A DNA stretch of 49,624 nt from NCBI RefSeq assembly GCF_001039355.2, contig NW_019775416.1, positions 222,093 to 271,716 of the forward strand. The letters run 5' to 3'. Shown here piece by piece: positions 1 to 13,193 of this stretch (positions are counted from its first letter, which is position 1; each line of letters begins with the position of its first letter). Position numbers and translations under genes: made by a program. The notes beneath the pieces are model-generated. The model was not told the DNA's origin. It saw only the letters and a list, made by a program, of their open reading frames with translations, and did not search any database. Origin of the DNA: Lingula anatina (taxonomy: Eukaryota; Brachiopoda; Lingulata; Lingulida; Lingulidae).

Positions 1-611
1 GGAGAGAAAGAGAGAGAGAGAGAGAGAAAGAGTGAGATCAAAGCGGTCATTTAATTTTTTTTGCAACTTAAACACTGATCACTTTTAAACGGCAATACTG
101 TATCATTTGGTTATTTACACTATTTAAAAGCAGATGTTGGTTAGTTATAAGCATTGAAATGTTAAGAAAAAACATTTTGCAAACAGACGAAAGAAAGGGA
201 AACCGTCACATTTGGATAGGCGGATAGACGAGTGGGAGGATGGACAAACATAAAGACACGAAGGTATTCACTGTATATATGATGTAGGAACAGACAGATA
301 GACAGACAGACAGGCGTACAGGTAGGAAGACTGGTACAGTAAGTCTGGTTAGCAGAAGGACAGTAACTCACACAAATTGACCGACAAGAAACCAATAAAA
401 CCTACCCTGTATACTAAAATACTATTAGGGCTTCTCAACCCGGCCAGTAAGACTGAAGACTTTAAGGGTCCATGAATCAGTTCTCTACTCTCGGGAGAAG
501 ACTAACGAGACATCAGTCAAAATACGAGAGATCAGAATACTAAGTATCTTAACGACACTATCGTTTTACGACAATGTTAGGGACCATTCCCAATGAAACT
601 ACCGTTCTACG

Positions 612-786
612 TAGATCTATCCAACTCCGTGGGGACTCTCGCTGAATACAATCAGTTTAATAGATTAACGCACCTCCTCCTGGGGTTGAGTACAATACAC
701 AAAAGCTGATGATTACACGTGGACAATAGGAGGAGCGTTAATCTATTTAAATTCAGCGAGAGTCACCGCGGAGTTGGATCGATCTA
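612..786. mobile_element. Foldback / MITE-like inverted repeat
   Basis: Left arm from 612 (TAGATCTATCCAACTCCG) and right arm ending at 786 are imperfect reverse complements over about 70 bases, including ACTCTCGCTGAAT and AATAGATTAACG, with a central loop of about 50 bases. Weak inverted similarity may continue outward for 10-40 bases on each side. No ORF. Likely a palindromic non-autonomous DNA transposon. Confidence 0.65.
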
Positions 787-3700
787 AGAAAAACGATAGA
801 TTCAGTGTGATTACCACCCTGCTTTACGTGCTGCTGAATAGCTGCTTAAACTAATGACGTCATTAGAATAGCCTCACGTGCCTCATTATGACGGCATCAT
901 TTATTTCAAGGCGGCTATCATGAGTGTGATTGAATGGGGCGTTGAAGCCAGACACTGCAGTGATTTGAAAGGCGGTGGCAATGATATGCTGGTATGTGTG
1001 GGGGTTTTACTGGTATACAGTGTGCAGTATTGTCTAATTATTTGGTAGAAAATGAGAAGATAACAGCCGAAATCCAATTTATGCATAAAGAAATGCATAA
1101 CAACGCACCTACACATATCATACACGTAAAAACCGGATAACTGATATTGATAATCGTTCCCATATTTAAACTCGATGCATAATGCTAGGTGTCAAAATCC
1201 AGAGAAAAACTCGACAAATCCTCTCTTTTTTTAAATTCAGACCATGGTACACAACAAAAGTCGTGTGAATATTGACCTTTATTTTAGGTGTGGCATTTGT
1301 AAATGTTTTACTTGCGGGTTGGGACACTGGGCTAAAATGCTGCGCTTTGTTTTAGTCGACAAATATAAAACAGAAGACTTTGGAAGTGTATTGCAGTACA
1401 TAGAGCCAAGTAATAGACAGATATAAAGTAGTTAACTTTAGAATTGACTGCAGTATAGAAAAATTACTTGATTTTGATTTGTTTCGCTTGTTGCACTGCA
1501 AGATAGGACAGGAGTGGTATCTCCGACCTAAGGGCGCGCTGGGGGGGAGGGGGGGGGGGGCTGGAACACTGTGACCTCCCTTTGATGCTATATTGATTTT
1601 CCATACTGGCTGACATACCTTGTGTTTGGAGTACGTCTCTTTAAGTTCCATATCTATAGACATCTTCTTCTCTTCAGTTTTCTTTTAAAGGAAGAAAGCG
1701 TTTGTTTACATCCTAACGTTAACTGCATAGTGTAATGCTATACCTTGCAATTTTGTCGATTTCTTAAGGTGCGTTAAATTTGTCATACTTTAAAGAAATT
1801 AAACGTATGTTAAATCTGTAGCTGGATTTAAAGACATGCTATGAGACGATGGTAAGGGAGTTTCGATAATTTCCTGTTTTAAAGAAAATTTCAATTTTTC
1901 TGGAAAAAAAGGGGGAGGATAAGCGTTGTCTTGTAGCTGTACCGCATCCTTCAGGTTTAGATCACCATTTGGACGGGCTGCTAGAATTCGCGCAGCAAGA
2001 CTTATAACATGCAGACACTGTCAATGTATCACGTACACAAAGCTGATTTGCACCCCTTATTAGGAAAATAAAATGACAGTTAACATTGAACGTGTGATCT
2101 TTACAAGTAAGATGAGACAGAAACGGCAGTGCCTATACAGCGCACTCAGAGTCAACATACTTTCAGCGTAGATAGAGAGAACCGAGAAAATCAGAGGACA
2201 ATTAAATAACATTTAGTCCGTTTACATTAAAAGTAAGATGAGCTGCACTGATAAGATGAGAGTAATGGTCGTTTATTCAGGAGACTACACATTCCATCTG
2301 CCAGTCAGACTGTACTGTTAACACTATAACACTACCTGCAGTTCACCTGTCCACATTGTTACCTGTTGATGGTAACTTCTCTTGCTGGCGGTTAACGTTA
2401 CTGAATATCACCTGTGTTTATTTGACATCGACCTCCAGCTATGGACCAGCCTTGGAGTAAATACAAATCATTAGAGGTACACGTTGAATAAGGGACAGTT
2501 AGTAGCGTAATAAGCCACGGATTAGCTTCATTGTGTTGGTCGCTGCATCAAAAGGCCGATTGAAATAGTGTACTGTTAGTTTGGATGACTGAACAAATGT
2601 TTTTGTTTACTAAGGAAGCAGTGCAGCTAAACTCTAACGCAAAGCTGGGTCCGTCTTCGTGCTGTACGTGTCTATATTAGGGAGCCAAGTGTTGGCATTT
2701 GACGTGGACAAACACCTAAATATGTAGACGGTAGAAGTGGTCGTAGTTAGACACTGGGACAGTCTACCTCATACAACGTTTCCTTAAACACAGTGAGTCT
2801 ACAGGTGGGACACACGTGTTCTCGCCAACGGCTGACCAGCAGGTAGTTATACACGTTTTTTATTTAGATAATCAAGCCAACAATTTCATCAGCTGTGTTG
2901 TGCACTCAGAGTTATTTCCAGTTAGTGTGTCAGTGTAGACCGAGACACCTTTATGAATGAGGCTACAGGTGTTACACAGCATCTACCTCGCAGTGCGGTT
3001 AGTTCTCCCCCCCCCCCCCCCCCCCCAGTACACTTATTGTAAGACACTGAAAATATGACTAGTAATAACTTTGATTTTGTCTGTTATTTGAAGGTACAAT
3101 TTCATGGTTGTCTTCTCCAGTAACAAATACGTGTACATGTTGTATTTCTTGACTAACTGAAAGTTATTATAGGCATTTTACAACTTGCAATGCATGGTTA
3201 TTATTAAAGACTGCTCCCAATTACATGCTTATTCATAATGGAATGATGAACATTTTGCTATCTTCGTGATTTTTTATCGAAAGTAGAGAAAACAGTGTCA
3301 GTACTTTGGAGAGTTTACGTGTATCCACATGCTCTAACATAAGCCCAATACAAGCCAGAAGACAAATGACGAATAGTTCCCCGAGGAAAATCGTCTCCTG
3401 TCTCCGAGCACAGTGAGGTTAAAGTTGAACCACCCCGGTGCGTATGATTGTGTTTTCTAGTTTGAAGCGACTGAGGGTTTCTAATGCTGCAGGACGGACA
3501 ACTGCGGACAGCAAAACACCACAAATCTTGGGGCTGACACACAAGTCAAAGCTTGCCTCACACACTATTACGTAGGCCTACATTAATATTGTGACTGTTT
3601 GTGATTGTATTTGGTAGAACGCATGGAGGCCGTGTTGTTTGCTGCCGTCAATGACAGTTTTTATATCTATAGAATGTTATGTTGACTATTAGTGAATGCG

Positions 3701-5207
3701 GGACCAAGAATCATTGAGTTTTTGTTTTTGGGACATTCTCATAAAAGAGGTAGAGATCCCCAAAACGGTTTTATAAATAGTAATTATGTTCAACATTATT
3801 GGAAAGGGCACACTTTGGTGTTAATGGGAAGTAAGTGAAGTTTCCAGTTTTAATCTTATTTGCTATAAGTGCCTTAATGTCTATTGTATGCCTTTAAAGA
3901 AAGCTTCTCGTGAATCTCTTTATGTAGCGCCCCGCAATCGCGTACAGGTTATTACTTTGCAACTTTGCTGACTGAAAGGAAAAAAAATGAACAAAGAACC
4001 AAAATAATTGTAGTTAAGTGCAATAGCACTTCTTTGCCAACGGCAAAGGATAACAGATTTTTCATTTCACTGAGTTTTGTTTAACCTCGGTACCATAGCT
4101 CTCAAACAAACTACTCGGATTGGTGTTCACGGTTGATTGACTATTGGAAGAAGTGCTATCCATTCACCTTAACACAATACAATGTTGGTTGTAATTTGAG
4201 GAGGTATTTAGAGGCCACCGTAACTGTGCAAACACACCCCAGCGCGCACTGAAGTATGTCCTTAATAAATTACTGTGTTCACAGAGCGAGACTGACGCGT
4301 GATGTGCGCAATTTCTGTGCATTGCTTCACACGCAAACTTTTTTGAAAAAAAAAAACGCGATGTTATTTCTATAGTCCTTGGAAGTGGCTGGTTTAGAAA
4401 ATCAGTTGCCAGTATTATCCATACAAAATGATAAAAATATACAAAGCTTGTAAAACCAAAGGTTTATTTAGTAAAACAGCCATGTGGTACATTGACACAG
4501 TTATCATCAAGTACACTTCAAAATCCAAAGAAAAACGTGCGTTTGTTGATGTACTTGTCTGGATGAGTGCTAAATTTTATCTTTGCTGAAAATGTCCAGT
4601 TATCCTCCTTTTTTCTTAAAAATAACACACAAACTATCAACATCTGCATAGACATTAACAGAATCCAGACCCCAATAGTTATAAAACATTGTATAAAAAG
4701 ATGGTATTCTGTTGTTTTCTCACGCACAGTTCCCAATGTTGTGATATTCAATAACTCTCGCGGTAGCTGGTGTAATTGACATTCGGTGGGTGGCTTGGAG
4801 CGTGATGTTTTCTTTGCAATAAAAACATTAAAGTCACGCGATCATGACCAGGGACCTGAAATCAGCGAGGGCACAATATCAGGGTGACAGGACACCGTTA
4901 TACTTCGGTCCTGACCGTCAAAGAATAACTGAGCCTGCGTCTTCTGCAGGGACAATCTCTTGGGCCGCCGAGCCCCGGTCGGTTTTTAGTTGATTATATA
5001 ATTAACTCCAAACGTTGGTACTTCCAAACTGTCGTAATTTATATCTTGGCCATTGTCTCAATGTAAATTTAGAAGAGAGTTTGCACCCATGATAAACAAC
5101 ATGGTGATTCCAATGTGAGAGTCACGTGGGCAAAAATGAAACATTACAAAAATGCGCAGAGACGTGAGCTATGGCAGGCATAGGATACTGCTGAAGTGAG
5201 GGGGCAG

Positions 5208-5210
<3 letters not shown>

Positions 5211-5286
<76 letters not shown>
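5211..5286. repeat. (TG)n(AG)n compound microsatellite
   Basis: Uninterrupted TG dinucleotides run directly into AG dinucleotides. Similar simple repeats lie at 1-29 (AG), 18212-18252 (GA) and 38671-38712 (GT). Confidence 0.95.
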
Positions 5287-5290
<4 letters not shown>

Positions 5291-5569
5291 ATAGGCCCTA
5301 CTTAACTGAACACTGAGATGAAAAAAAAGGAATCAACAGGGATGGTATTTTCATCTTAAGCCGTCACTGGTTCTTAAATCTGTATCGAACTTAGGAGCGT
5401 CTGGCAGGTAGTGACGTGTTCGTTTGACGTAAAAACACCGCTGTTTGATAATGATATTCTTGCTGAGAGTTTAAGATAATTTATCAGGATAGTATGTGAG
5501 GTTGTCGAACGCTTGGTGTCTCCTGTCCTTCAACACCGCATGGGCCTGAGAAAAGCTGTTGCTTTACGA

Positions 5570-5600
<31 letters not shown>

Positions 5601-5728
5601 CTATTCAGCTCATACATAGAATGCACATTAGAAGTGATTTCTTCACGAGCAGCTGAAAAGATGACTTGTACTAGATCAGGATGGAAAGAAATATTTATTC
5701 TAATTGAAACTGAGGAGGAAAAGGCACA

Positions 5729-5866
5729 GGACTTAAATACATAATTAATACATAGGACTTAAATACATAATTAATACATAGGACTTAAATACATAATTAA
5801 TACATAGGACTTAAATACATAATTAATACATAGGATTTAAATACACAATTAATACATAGGATTTAA
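5729..5866. repeat. 26-bp tandem repeat, about five copies
   Basis: Unit GGACTTAAATACATAATTAA plus TACATA, starting at 5729, 5755, 5781, 5807, 5833 and a partial copy at 5859. The last copies carry GGATTT. Confidence 0.93.
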
Positions 5867-6299
5867 AAACTGCTGTCAAATAATGCTAACTTGCTCTTAT
5901 ACCCCAAAAGTTCATGTAACCCACCAAAGCAAAAGGCACAAAAGAGAAAGAAAAAATAGTGTCACGATCATTGGTAGACAGCAGGGGAGAGCGTGACCTC
6001 AGTGAACGGCCTCTATCTCATTATCAGACGTCCTAGCACAACCAGGAGCCATTGTTTTCTTGGTTAGGAAAATCTAACTCGGTGGTTAGGCGAGTTATCG
6101 CTTTATACCGATCAGGGATAGATTTCTCCTTTCCTGTGCTGAAAGGGAATCAGGCCGAAGTAGAACTATTTTAGAGCATATCACAAATGATGTGCGAGGT
6201 GAAAATGAACGCATAACTTCGTTTTCACCTTTGAAAAAAGACATTTTTATTGAGGTACAAGGTAGTGACGAGATTAAAATGAAATTTATTTTAAAATCT

Positions 6300-6603
6300 T
6301 GCTTTTCATTTAACTCTGTTACATCACAGATTAGTGCTGGTACAGGTACACTAAGTGATTACCTCCAGTCAGGATACATATCCGTTACCTGCAGTAACAT
6401 ATCCATATTGTAGTGAGTATCCATAGTACAAATCTCATTTACTGGACATATTGCTTTTCATTTAACTCTGTTACATCACAGATTAGTGCTGGTACAGGTA
6501 CACTAAGTGATTACCTCCAGTCAGGATACATATCCGTTACCTGCAGTAACATATCCATATTGTAGTGAGTATCCATAGTACAAATCTATTTTACTGGACA
6601 TAT
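6300..6603. repeat. 152-bp tandem duplication
   Basis: TTGCTTTTCATTTAACTCTG starts each copy (6300 and 6452); the copies are almost identical, so the event is recent. No coding content recognised. Confidence 0.95.
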
Positions 6604-8805
6604 TACCGCGCAAGGAGATGGGAATTATCTACCTCAAATCACGGACAAAATATGACGCAGATATTTAATCATCTGAAAAGAAAGCGTTGTCTGATTTATC
6701 TTAAGCGGTAAACAGGTGTTGGATACCGCAAACTAAAAGTGTAGCTGTTGGACGGATCAAATGTGGCCGTAACTTCCTTGTTCGAGATGATCCACGTACA
6801 TTTTTTGTACACTGAAAACAATCTAATGTACTAGATACCAGACCGCGTTTATTCAGGCAAAGCAGGCGAATGTTTGGCGTGGAATGCCCAATCTTTTCTT
6901 TCATAACTCAACAGTTTGCTTGTTTCACACCAAAAAAGTCGCGATGCTAATATGATGTGCCTTTTAGTTATCATTTCCTAATGTGCAATACATCTTATAA
7001 ATCGTCCTTAGGGGGCAGAATAAGAATAAAAATAATACAGAAAATAATAATTTCTCACAACGATTGAAACGAATGTCTTTAAACACGGTCAGTGAATCAA
7101 CACCCTATATGTGACGCTACCTGCTTCATTTGCAAGGTTATTTCATTCCAATGTCATAAACTTTCATATCTTTTCCCGGTATTATAAACAGATCATCATA
7201 TTTATCATCAGCTAGAACCAGAACCAAGGCTGTGTCTTAGACGGTCTCAAACAGTCCATCTTGTTCGCCAGCAGGTGCGTGCGGTTGAACAATGTTACCA
7301 CTTTGTTTTGGCGTCCCGTCGGAGTTGTTGTGATACTTGGATGTTCTTGAAGTGCAGACACTTGAGGTCAAGAGGCTGGAGAGGCTCTGGTTTATGGCAT
7401 GACCTCACCTTCATTAATGGTGCTGATTGGTAGATCTCAGGTGAAATAATGAAGGAAGTACTCTAAAACCGGCAGCTGAGAAATTTGTTAAGTAGTAACT
7501 GTTGCGAACCGTGCATGATACTGGAATCAAAAATACTTTATCGGTTTTGGGGGGGTTTCAACAAAATTCTCATATAAAACTAACAATCGATATTTGACAA
7601 AGTAAAACAGAAAACTAAGAAACCTTTTTAAAGTGAATACATATTTTAAAAAATCTTTTTCTGTATTCATAATCTTGTGGTGCATTGAATACATTCGTTA
7701 CTAGAAGTCATTACATATGTCATTGGTGAACCAAACAATGCTCTTGGGAGATACACATGGAAGATCTCGAACTGCTTGGAGGAACAAAGTGTGTATCTTC
7801 AAATAAAAGTGCTGGCCTTGCATTAGTTCCTTGTGGCTATAGAGCTTTTTGACCATGCCACATTTGCCGCTAGCTCTTCATTACATTTGCGGTTATGTAT
7901 CAGACTAATAAGAAAGTTACCGCGATAACAGTTCTGACTTGAATATCAAGCTGGGTCCATACACAGACTTTGACCCGAACCGGTTCGTGTCTTAGTCACC
8001 AGACGACCGAGCAGCAATTCACGCGTTTAAAGCCCAGCAGCATGCTGACCTAGCGGTCCCCCATAGCTTAAAGGTTTTCAATGGCGGTTAACGCACTGGG
8101 TCGCAGGTATGTGAAGGCAGGTGTGCACCGAGTTTCCAATGACCGTGGACTTTTCAATCACTGACCAATTCATTCTGCTTCAGAATTTTGTGATGTCACA
8201 CAAAACATGAATTTTAAGTGTATCGGCGTACCCTTTTCTTCTATCGACAGGTCATTCCAAAGAAAGGTGACACTTGTTGTGACATTATACATTTAACAAC
8301 TTTAATGGAAATTTCACTAAAAAACCCTTATCATCGACTATTTATGTAATGCCACTTTTAAATAGGGTTTTAACTGGAGGTAGCATTATTGGATCATGTC
8401 GATACGGTGGTCGGTTATTAAGTTCGGAAATGTCTAGAACACGCGGCAAACACATGTGCCTTTTTTTGGAATGTGTAACCAAAATGTTCGGGGTTTGCGG
8501 CAATATTGTCTATTGCCTGAGGCTTCATATGTGAGAATGTTAGGGTGAAGAGGATGAACTATGGCAAAAAAGGCCTTATGAACAGATGTTGCTGAAATAT
8601 TTACATTATGCACGAAACAGGACTCTAAATATACCCCTCGTTGATCTATTTTGGTTGAAAACACAACAAACCCGAAGTGTCTGGTGGTGCAACATTTTCT
8701 CTCTTTTTTATTCGCTCAGTAAAGGGTAGTAAAGAGGTAGCAAAATACAACAAGTGGAGTGGGAACACAGTGATATTGGTTGGCTAGAAAAGGAAAATCT
8801 AAATA

Positions 8806-8886
8806 TGACGTCACAGTAAAATGTCATTCCCCTCTGACGTAATCTTTTTGGATACAATGTATGACGTCAAAGTAACATACCACGTG
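8806..8886. promoter_or_regulatory. Cluster of CRE-like sites and an E-box
   Basis: TGACGTCA at 8806-8813 and 8862-8869, a TGACGTAA half-site at 8835-8842, and CACGTG at 8881-8886, all within 81 bases, about 2.8 kb upstream of the AChE ATG. Chance occurrence of two perfect octamers so close is low, but no function is demonstrated. Confidence 0.35.
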
Positions 8887-10836
8887 GGCCTTAATTCTCA
8901 AAGTATATGATGCGTACCACTTCGAGAGATTGGCTGTTCGAATCTTGGATTGTGCACGTGATTTTAGAACAGGAACTTACTATGTATCATAATTAAAAAT
9001 TCCATAATCCAAAGGAAAAATGAAAAGATATAATTTTGCTTTGTCCAGTGAATGGAATGAGGCAAGAGGGAGTCACCTGAAAATTCAGTTATGTGAATGG
9101 TACACGCAAAATAGTTTGATTAGTATGAACACCCAAGAAAATCTTTTGAGAGATATGACAATTATTGAAGATGGGCCTAGATAAACGCAAATAATCGTGC
9201 AAGACTGCCAAACGACAATTGCTAACATGCAAGTAGATTCTCTTCACCCCACGTTCATTGGTAATTGAGAAAGCGCAGTTCCTTCCACGTGGCATTTCGC
9301 ACTAGCAGCGAACAATTTAACTTAACAGTTGCCGCCCTTTGCTTAAAAAGAAAAAAAAACATACAAATATCTTTAACACGAAAACCATCAAATTAAATCT
9401 CATGGCAGAGTTGTTCTCACCGCCAGCCTCTTTGTCGACACCTTAGGCTTTCACCGCTTTCTTCACGGGCAATAAACAAAATGGCACGATTACCGCTCAT
9501 AACCCGGTTCCGCTACCTAAGCGGACGTCTTCGTGATGGTGAGCGGTTCGGTTTTCAACGCCGGTGGTTCACGAGATCAGGAGTGTTGGAACATCTCCCA
9601 GTTGCTCTGCCAAAGAATTACCAGACACGTCACTCTGGTCGTGTTTGCACCTGGTTTAACGCAAAACTTTTTGGGCTTAAATCCGAAAACCAGGCTCTTG
9701 TCTCAACCTCTCCCCTGCTTTATTCTTCGTTTGTAATCCATGGCAATAATCACCGTAAAACCTGCGAAATGAAGGAATAAGAATCATTTTACAAATGAAC
9801 AAAGCAAACATTTTTGTCCTGTTTATAGTTAAATAAGGGTGACATGATTATTATGCAAAGATGAATACTACATATTATTCAGACCAGACTTTCGTCCCAC
9901 CATTACCAAGCCAATTTTATCCAACAGCAATTCGACTTTTAATGAGCATTATCAAACATCATTATGTTCATTTAACTTTTTTAAAAACATGACTTTTATT
10001 CGGGGGAAGTGGGCATTTATGGGCAAATTGCAGTAATTGCGGTAATCCAATACCGTGTTTTACTCCCTAATCCTTATATGATTAAAAACAAGAGTAAAAT
10101 ATTTGGATTCGTTACAGATATTTGTGACAACTCATTAAATTTTTGCCATGGTAGAGGTTTTTATTTCGATTTTCCTTTCTTCTGCTATAATTTATTGAAA
10201 AGTTACAGCAGAAGAGGTAAAAAGGTGCGAAAGACGGGGGATTGCCTCGATAAACAATCTTGTGTGGTAGTAAATCTACAAGACCAAGTAATTTAAGTGC
10301 ATGAAATGTTTATAGTTGTGATTTATTGATTGCAACATAATGTGCACAGTCAGGTTGTATATCACAATACGCGTGTGTTATTAACAGTATCTTGGTATAA
10401 AACCTGAGGCTCAATGCCTCCAAGGTGCTTCATTTACCTGATTAACTTACCAGGTCATTATACGTATTGTATTGTAGCCAATAGTTCTTATGATCTCAGT
10501 TAGGGTAAATTATACGGTTTTGCTACTTCCAATGTTACCCCAGCACGTCTCTTAAATATTTGAAGATTTAATGCATTCTGTAAATATGTTTGCTTTCGTT
10601 CCGGGACTTGTTAATACAGCAGGGGTCACGAGCTGTTCACTGACTGTAGTCGTTTACTAATGCTCGGTCATTGTAAAAAGAACAACTTCATGAGCCCTGG
10701 CGCTATCTTTTCTCAACCTTCATTTGCATTGTTTTGGCCCTAATTTTTTTTTTATTCTTTTTGTTCAATTCTTATTTTTAAAAAAATAAAAATGCAATCA
10801 CTTGGCAGTCTGCAGGCTAACTGGCTGCAGAGCATA

Positions 10837-11120
10837 CCCGCACGAAAATGTAGTAGTATCGAAGTAGCAAAGAAGCATTAACGCAGTAGTGGTGTGGAGC
10901 ATATTTGCAGTAGAAATGCAGTATACCCTACTGCAATTCTACTTCAAAAATTACATAGGGTTGTACAGAGGAGGAGCATTAATGCAGTAAATTAGCAGCA
11001 TGATAGAAGCATGTTTCAAATATGCTAATTAGCTCCCATTGCGAAGCAGATTTGAGGCATATTTGCAGTATGATTGCAGTAGTCTACTGCGCTGGAGCAT
11101 CTACTGCGTTTTCGTGCGGG
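10837..11120. mobile_element. MITE with 18-21 bp terminal inverted repeats and TA duplication
   Basis: Left end CCCGCACGAAAATGTAGTAG and right end, read inverted, CCCGCACGAAAACGCAGTAG, each flanked by TA (10835-10836, 11121-11122). Internal sequence is rich in GCAGTAG/CTACTGC words in both orientations and has no open frame. Length 284 bp. TA target duplication fits a non-autonomous Tc1/mariner-type element; the family is not identified. Confidence 0.8.
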
Positions 11121-11297
11121 TACCTAAGAAGATGTTCTGATTATATTTTTAAACTCGCAGTAAGATAGCAAACAATCTCTGTTCGTCTGAAAATGAATTA
11201 TGACATAATCTGAGCCGAATCCAGTGACAGGATTATGTTGTTTCTAACCCAGCACTTTCTGTTGCTTTAACATTTCATGTTTTAGGTCGGTGTCGTT

Positions 11298-11478
11298 GGC
11301 GAGTCCAGAATGCTGCTAACAAGGGGGGTGGGGCTCATATACTGGCGAGTCCAGAATGCTGCTAACAAGGGGGTTAGGGCTCATATACTGGCGAGTCCAG
11401 AATGCTGCTAACAAGAGGGTTAGGGCTCATATACTGGCGAGTCCAGAATGCTGCAAACAAGGGGGTTAGGGCTCATAT
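11298..11478. repeat. 46-bp tandem repeat, four copies, upstream of AChE
   Basis: Copies start at 11298, 11344, 11390 and 11436, each beginning GGCGAGTCCAGAATGCTGC. Only a few substitutions separate them (for example GGGGGTGGGG against GGGGTTAGGG). The array ends about 150 bp before the coding exon acceptor, so it lies in the promoter, 5'UTR or first intron of AChE. Confidence 0.93.
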
Positions 11479-11628
11479 GGAAAGGGGCAGGGGCAGTATT
11501 GCATCCCTATGGTGTTTTGATTCATGTATTTCTCCATTTAAAACAATATACCTATTCGAATGGTTCTTTTAATTGTATTTGTATCTTAATTGTCGCCGTA
11601 ATTCAACTTTCATACTCTTATCTTCCAG

Positions 11629-13193
11629 TTTCTTGACGTCAAGGCGGCCATGATGAAGACGGTGACAATGATGACAACTCTACTCTACAGACTGGGCGCC
11701 CTCCTCTTTCTCCTCTTCTCCCTCTCCCCCTCTATTACCTCAGGGAACAGACTAATACGGACAGAAAAGGGGACCCTCAGGGGAACTGAGACCGTCGTCA
11801 ACGGCAAGACAATAGATATGTACCTTGGGATCCCCTTCGCTGAACCCCCAGTGGGGGACCTGAGGTTTAAACACCCCACGCCCAATAAACCCTGGACTGG
11901 GATTTTAAACGCGACAAAACATGCGAACACGTGTATGCAAGGGGAGGATAACACGTTTGGAAATTTTACCGGGTCACAGATGTGGAATCCCAATACCCCT
12001 GTGAGTGAGGACTGCTTGTATTTGAGTGTGTGGGCCCCCAGGACTAAAACACCGAGGAGGAATCTAGCTGTGCTTGTTTGGATCTTTGGTGGTGGTTTTT
12101 ACAGCGGTACCTATACTCTAGACGTTTATGATCCAAAGTACCTAGTAGCTGAACATGATATTATATATGTTACTATGCAATACAGAGTAGGATCTCTAGG
12201 CTTCTTGGCTTTTGGTCACCCGGAGGCGCCAGGAAACGCTGGCCTCTTTGACCAACTTCTTGCTTTGTCTTGGATTCAGGAAAATATTCACCATTTTGGG
12301 GGAGATCCAAGGAACGTGACACTGTTTGGTGAAAGCGCTGGAGCAGTGAGCGTGAGCATGCACCTGCTGTCACCACTGAGTCGCGGGAAGTTCAGTCGCG
12401 CTATCATGGAAAGCGGTTCGGCGAATATGGATTGGGCTACATACTCCAGCAAAGAGGCTATGTTAAGGGGTCTACAACTTGCAGATCTTATGGACTGCAA
12501 GGTTTCTAGTGATATCAAAGAAATTGTTGATTGTCTAAGGCAGGCACCAGCTGAACATTTCAAGGACATGGAATGGGTCACCACAGGACCAATGCAGTTT
12601 CCCTTTGTCCCTATTGTAGATGGCACTTTCTTCACTGAAAGGCCGCAAAAGTCTCTAGAAGATAAAAACTTCAAACACTGCCCAGTTCTGCTGGGGAGTA
12701 ATTCGGACGAGGGTTCGTATTTCACTATCTATGAGCTTCCACAGTATCTCAACCTAACGGAACGTGGGGCACTGACTCAAGAGCAATTTTCAAACGCCGT
12801 AAATAATCTATTCTATTTCTACCCTCAGTTTCGAACGACGATCAACAAATTCGGTTTGGAGGCTATTAAGTTCCAATATACACATTGGCTTAACCCGGAC
12901 GATGCGTATAAACATCTGGACGCTGTGAATGATGCTATTGGGGACTGGCATTTTCTCTGTCAAGTGAATGAATTCGCGGATTCGTATGTAGAAGCGGGCC
13001 AGGATGTCTACTATTATTTTTTCTCACATCGGTCTTCCCAGAATCCCTGGCCAAGATGGATGGGTGTCATGCACGCGGATGAAGTGAATTATGTGTTTGG
13101 AGAGCCCCTGAATCCTGCTTTAAAATACTCTGAAAAAGAAAGGGAACTTAGCAAACAAATAATGGAATATTGGGTGAATTTTGCAAAAACTGG
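11629..13193 (+). CDS. ache: AChE exon 1: signal peptide and most of the catalytic domain
   Basis: A polypyrimidine tract ending in AG at 11627-11628 suggests an upstream 5'UTR exon; translation starts at 11650 (two adjacent Met codons). Residues 1-32 form a signal peptide with a Leu-rich core. The alpha/beta-hydrolase fold follows: Trp112 (choline site), Cys95-Cys122 (first disulfide), GGGFYSG at 147-153, Ser229 nucleophile, Trp262 (acyl pocket side), Cys283-Cys295 (second disulfide), Glu354, His475 and Cys437, which should pair with the Cys in exon 2. N-glycosylation sequons lie at Asn87, 105, 222 and 368. Compared with Torpedo AChE, one acyl-pocket Phe is kept (Phe317) but the other position is Met315, and the loop after Trp309 looks about three residues shorter, hinting at a wider acyl pocket. 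The peripheral-site Tyr70 equivalent is Gly98. The exon ends FAKTG at GG|GTAAGT, phase 2. The length of about 1.5 kb without an intron is unusual for this otherwise intron-rich region. Confidence 0.95.

Larger units (their letters stand above)
1..10836. other. Region without a supported gene, left flank of AChE
   Basis: Apart from the repeats and sites listed separately there is AT-rich sequence, a poly-C run (3007-3026), G-run (about 1541-1560) and (AAT)n at 5571-5600. Open frames are short, overlapping and not protein-like; the best (9481-9780, +, 99 codons) has no similarity I recognise. Distal regulatory DNA of AChE is possible. Confidence 0.6.

Noticed and set aside
7955-8050. Frame reading PYTDFDPNRFVS, stop, then ...HAF, reminiscent of the P450 PERF region
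   Set aside because: Only about 25 residues, interrupted by a stop, and no heme-binding Cys motif downstream; chance similarity cannot be excluded.
9481-9780. 99-codon + strand ORF in a slightly GC-richer patch
   Set aside because: Overlaps a second equally long frame and has no family resemblance; may be part of an unidentified repeat.
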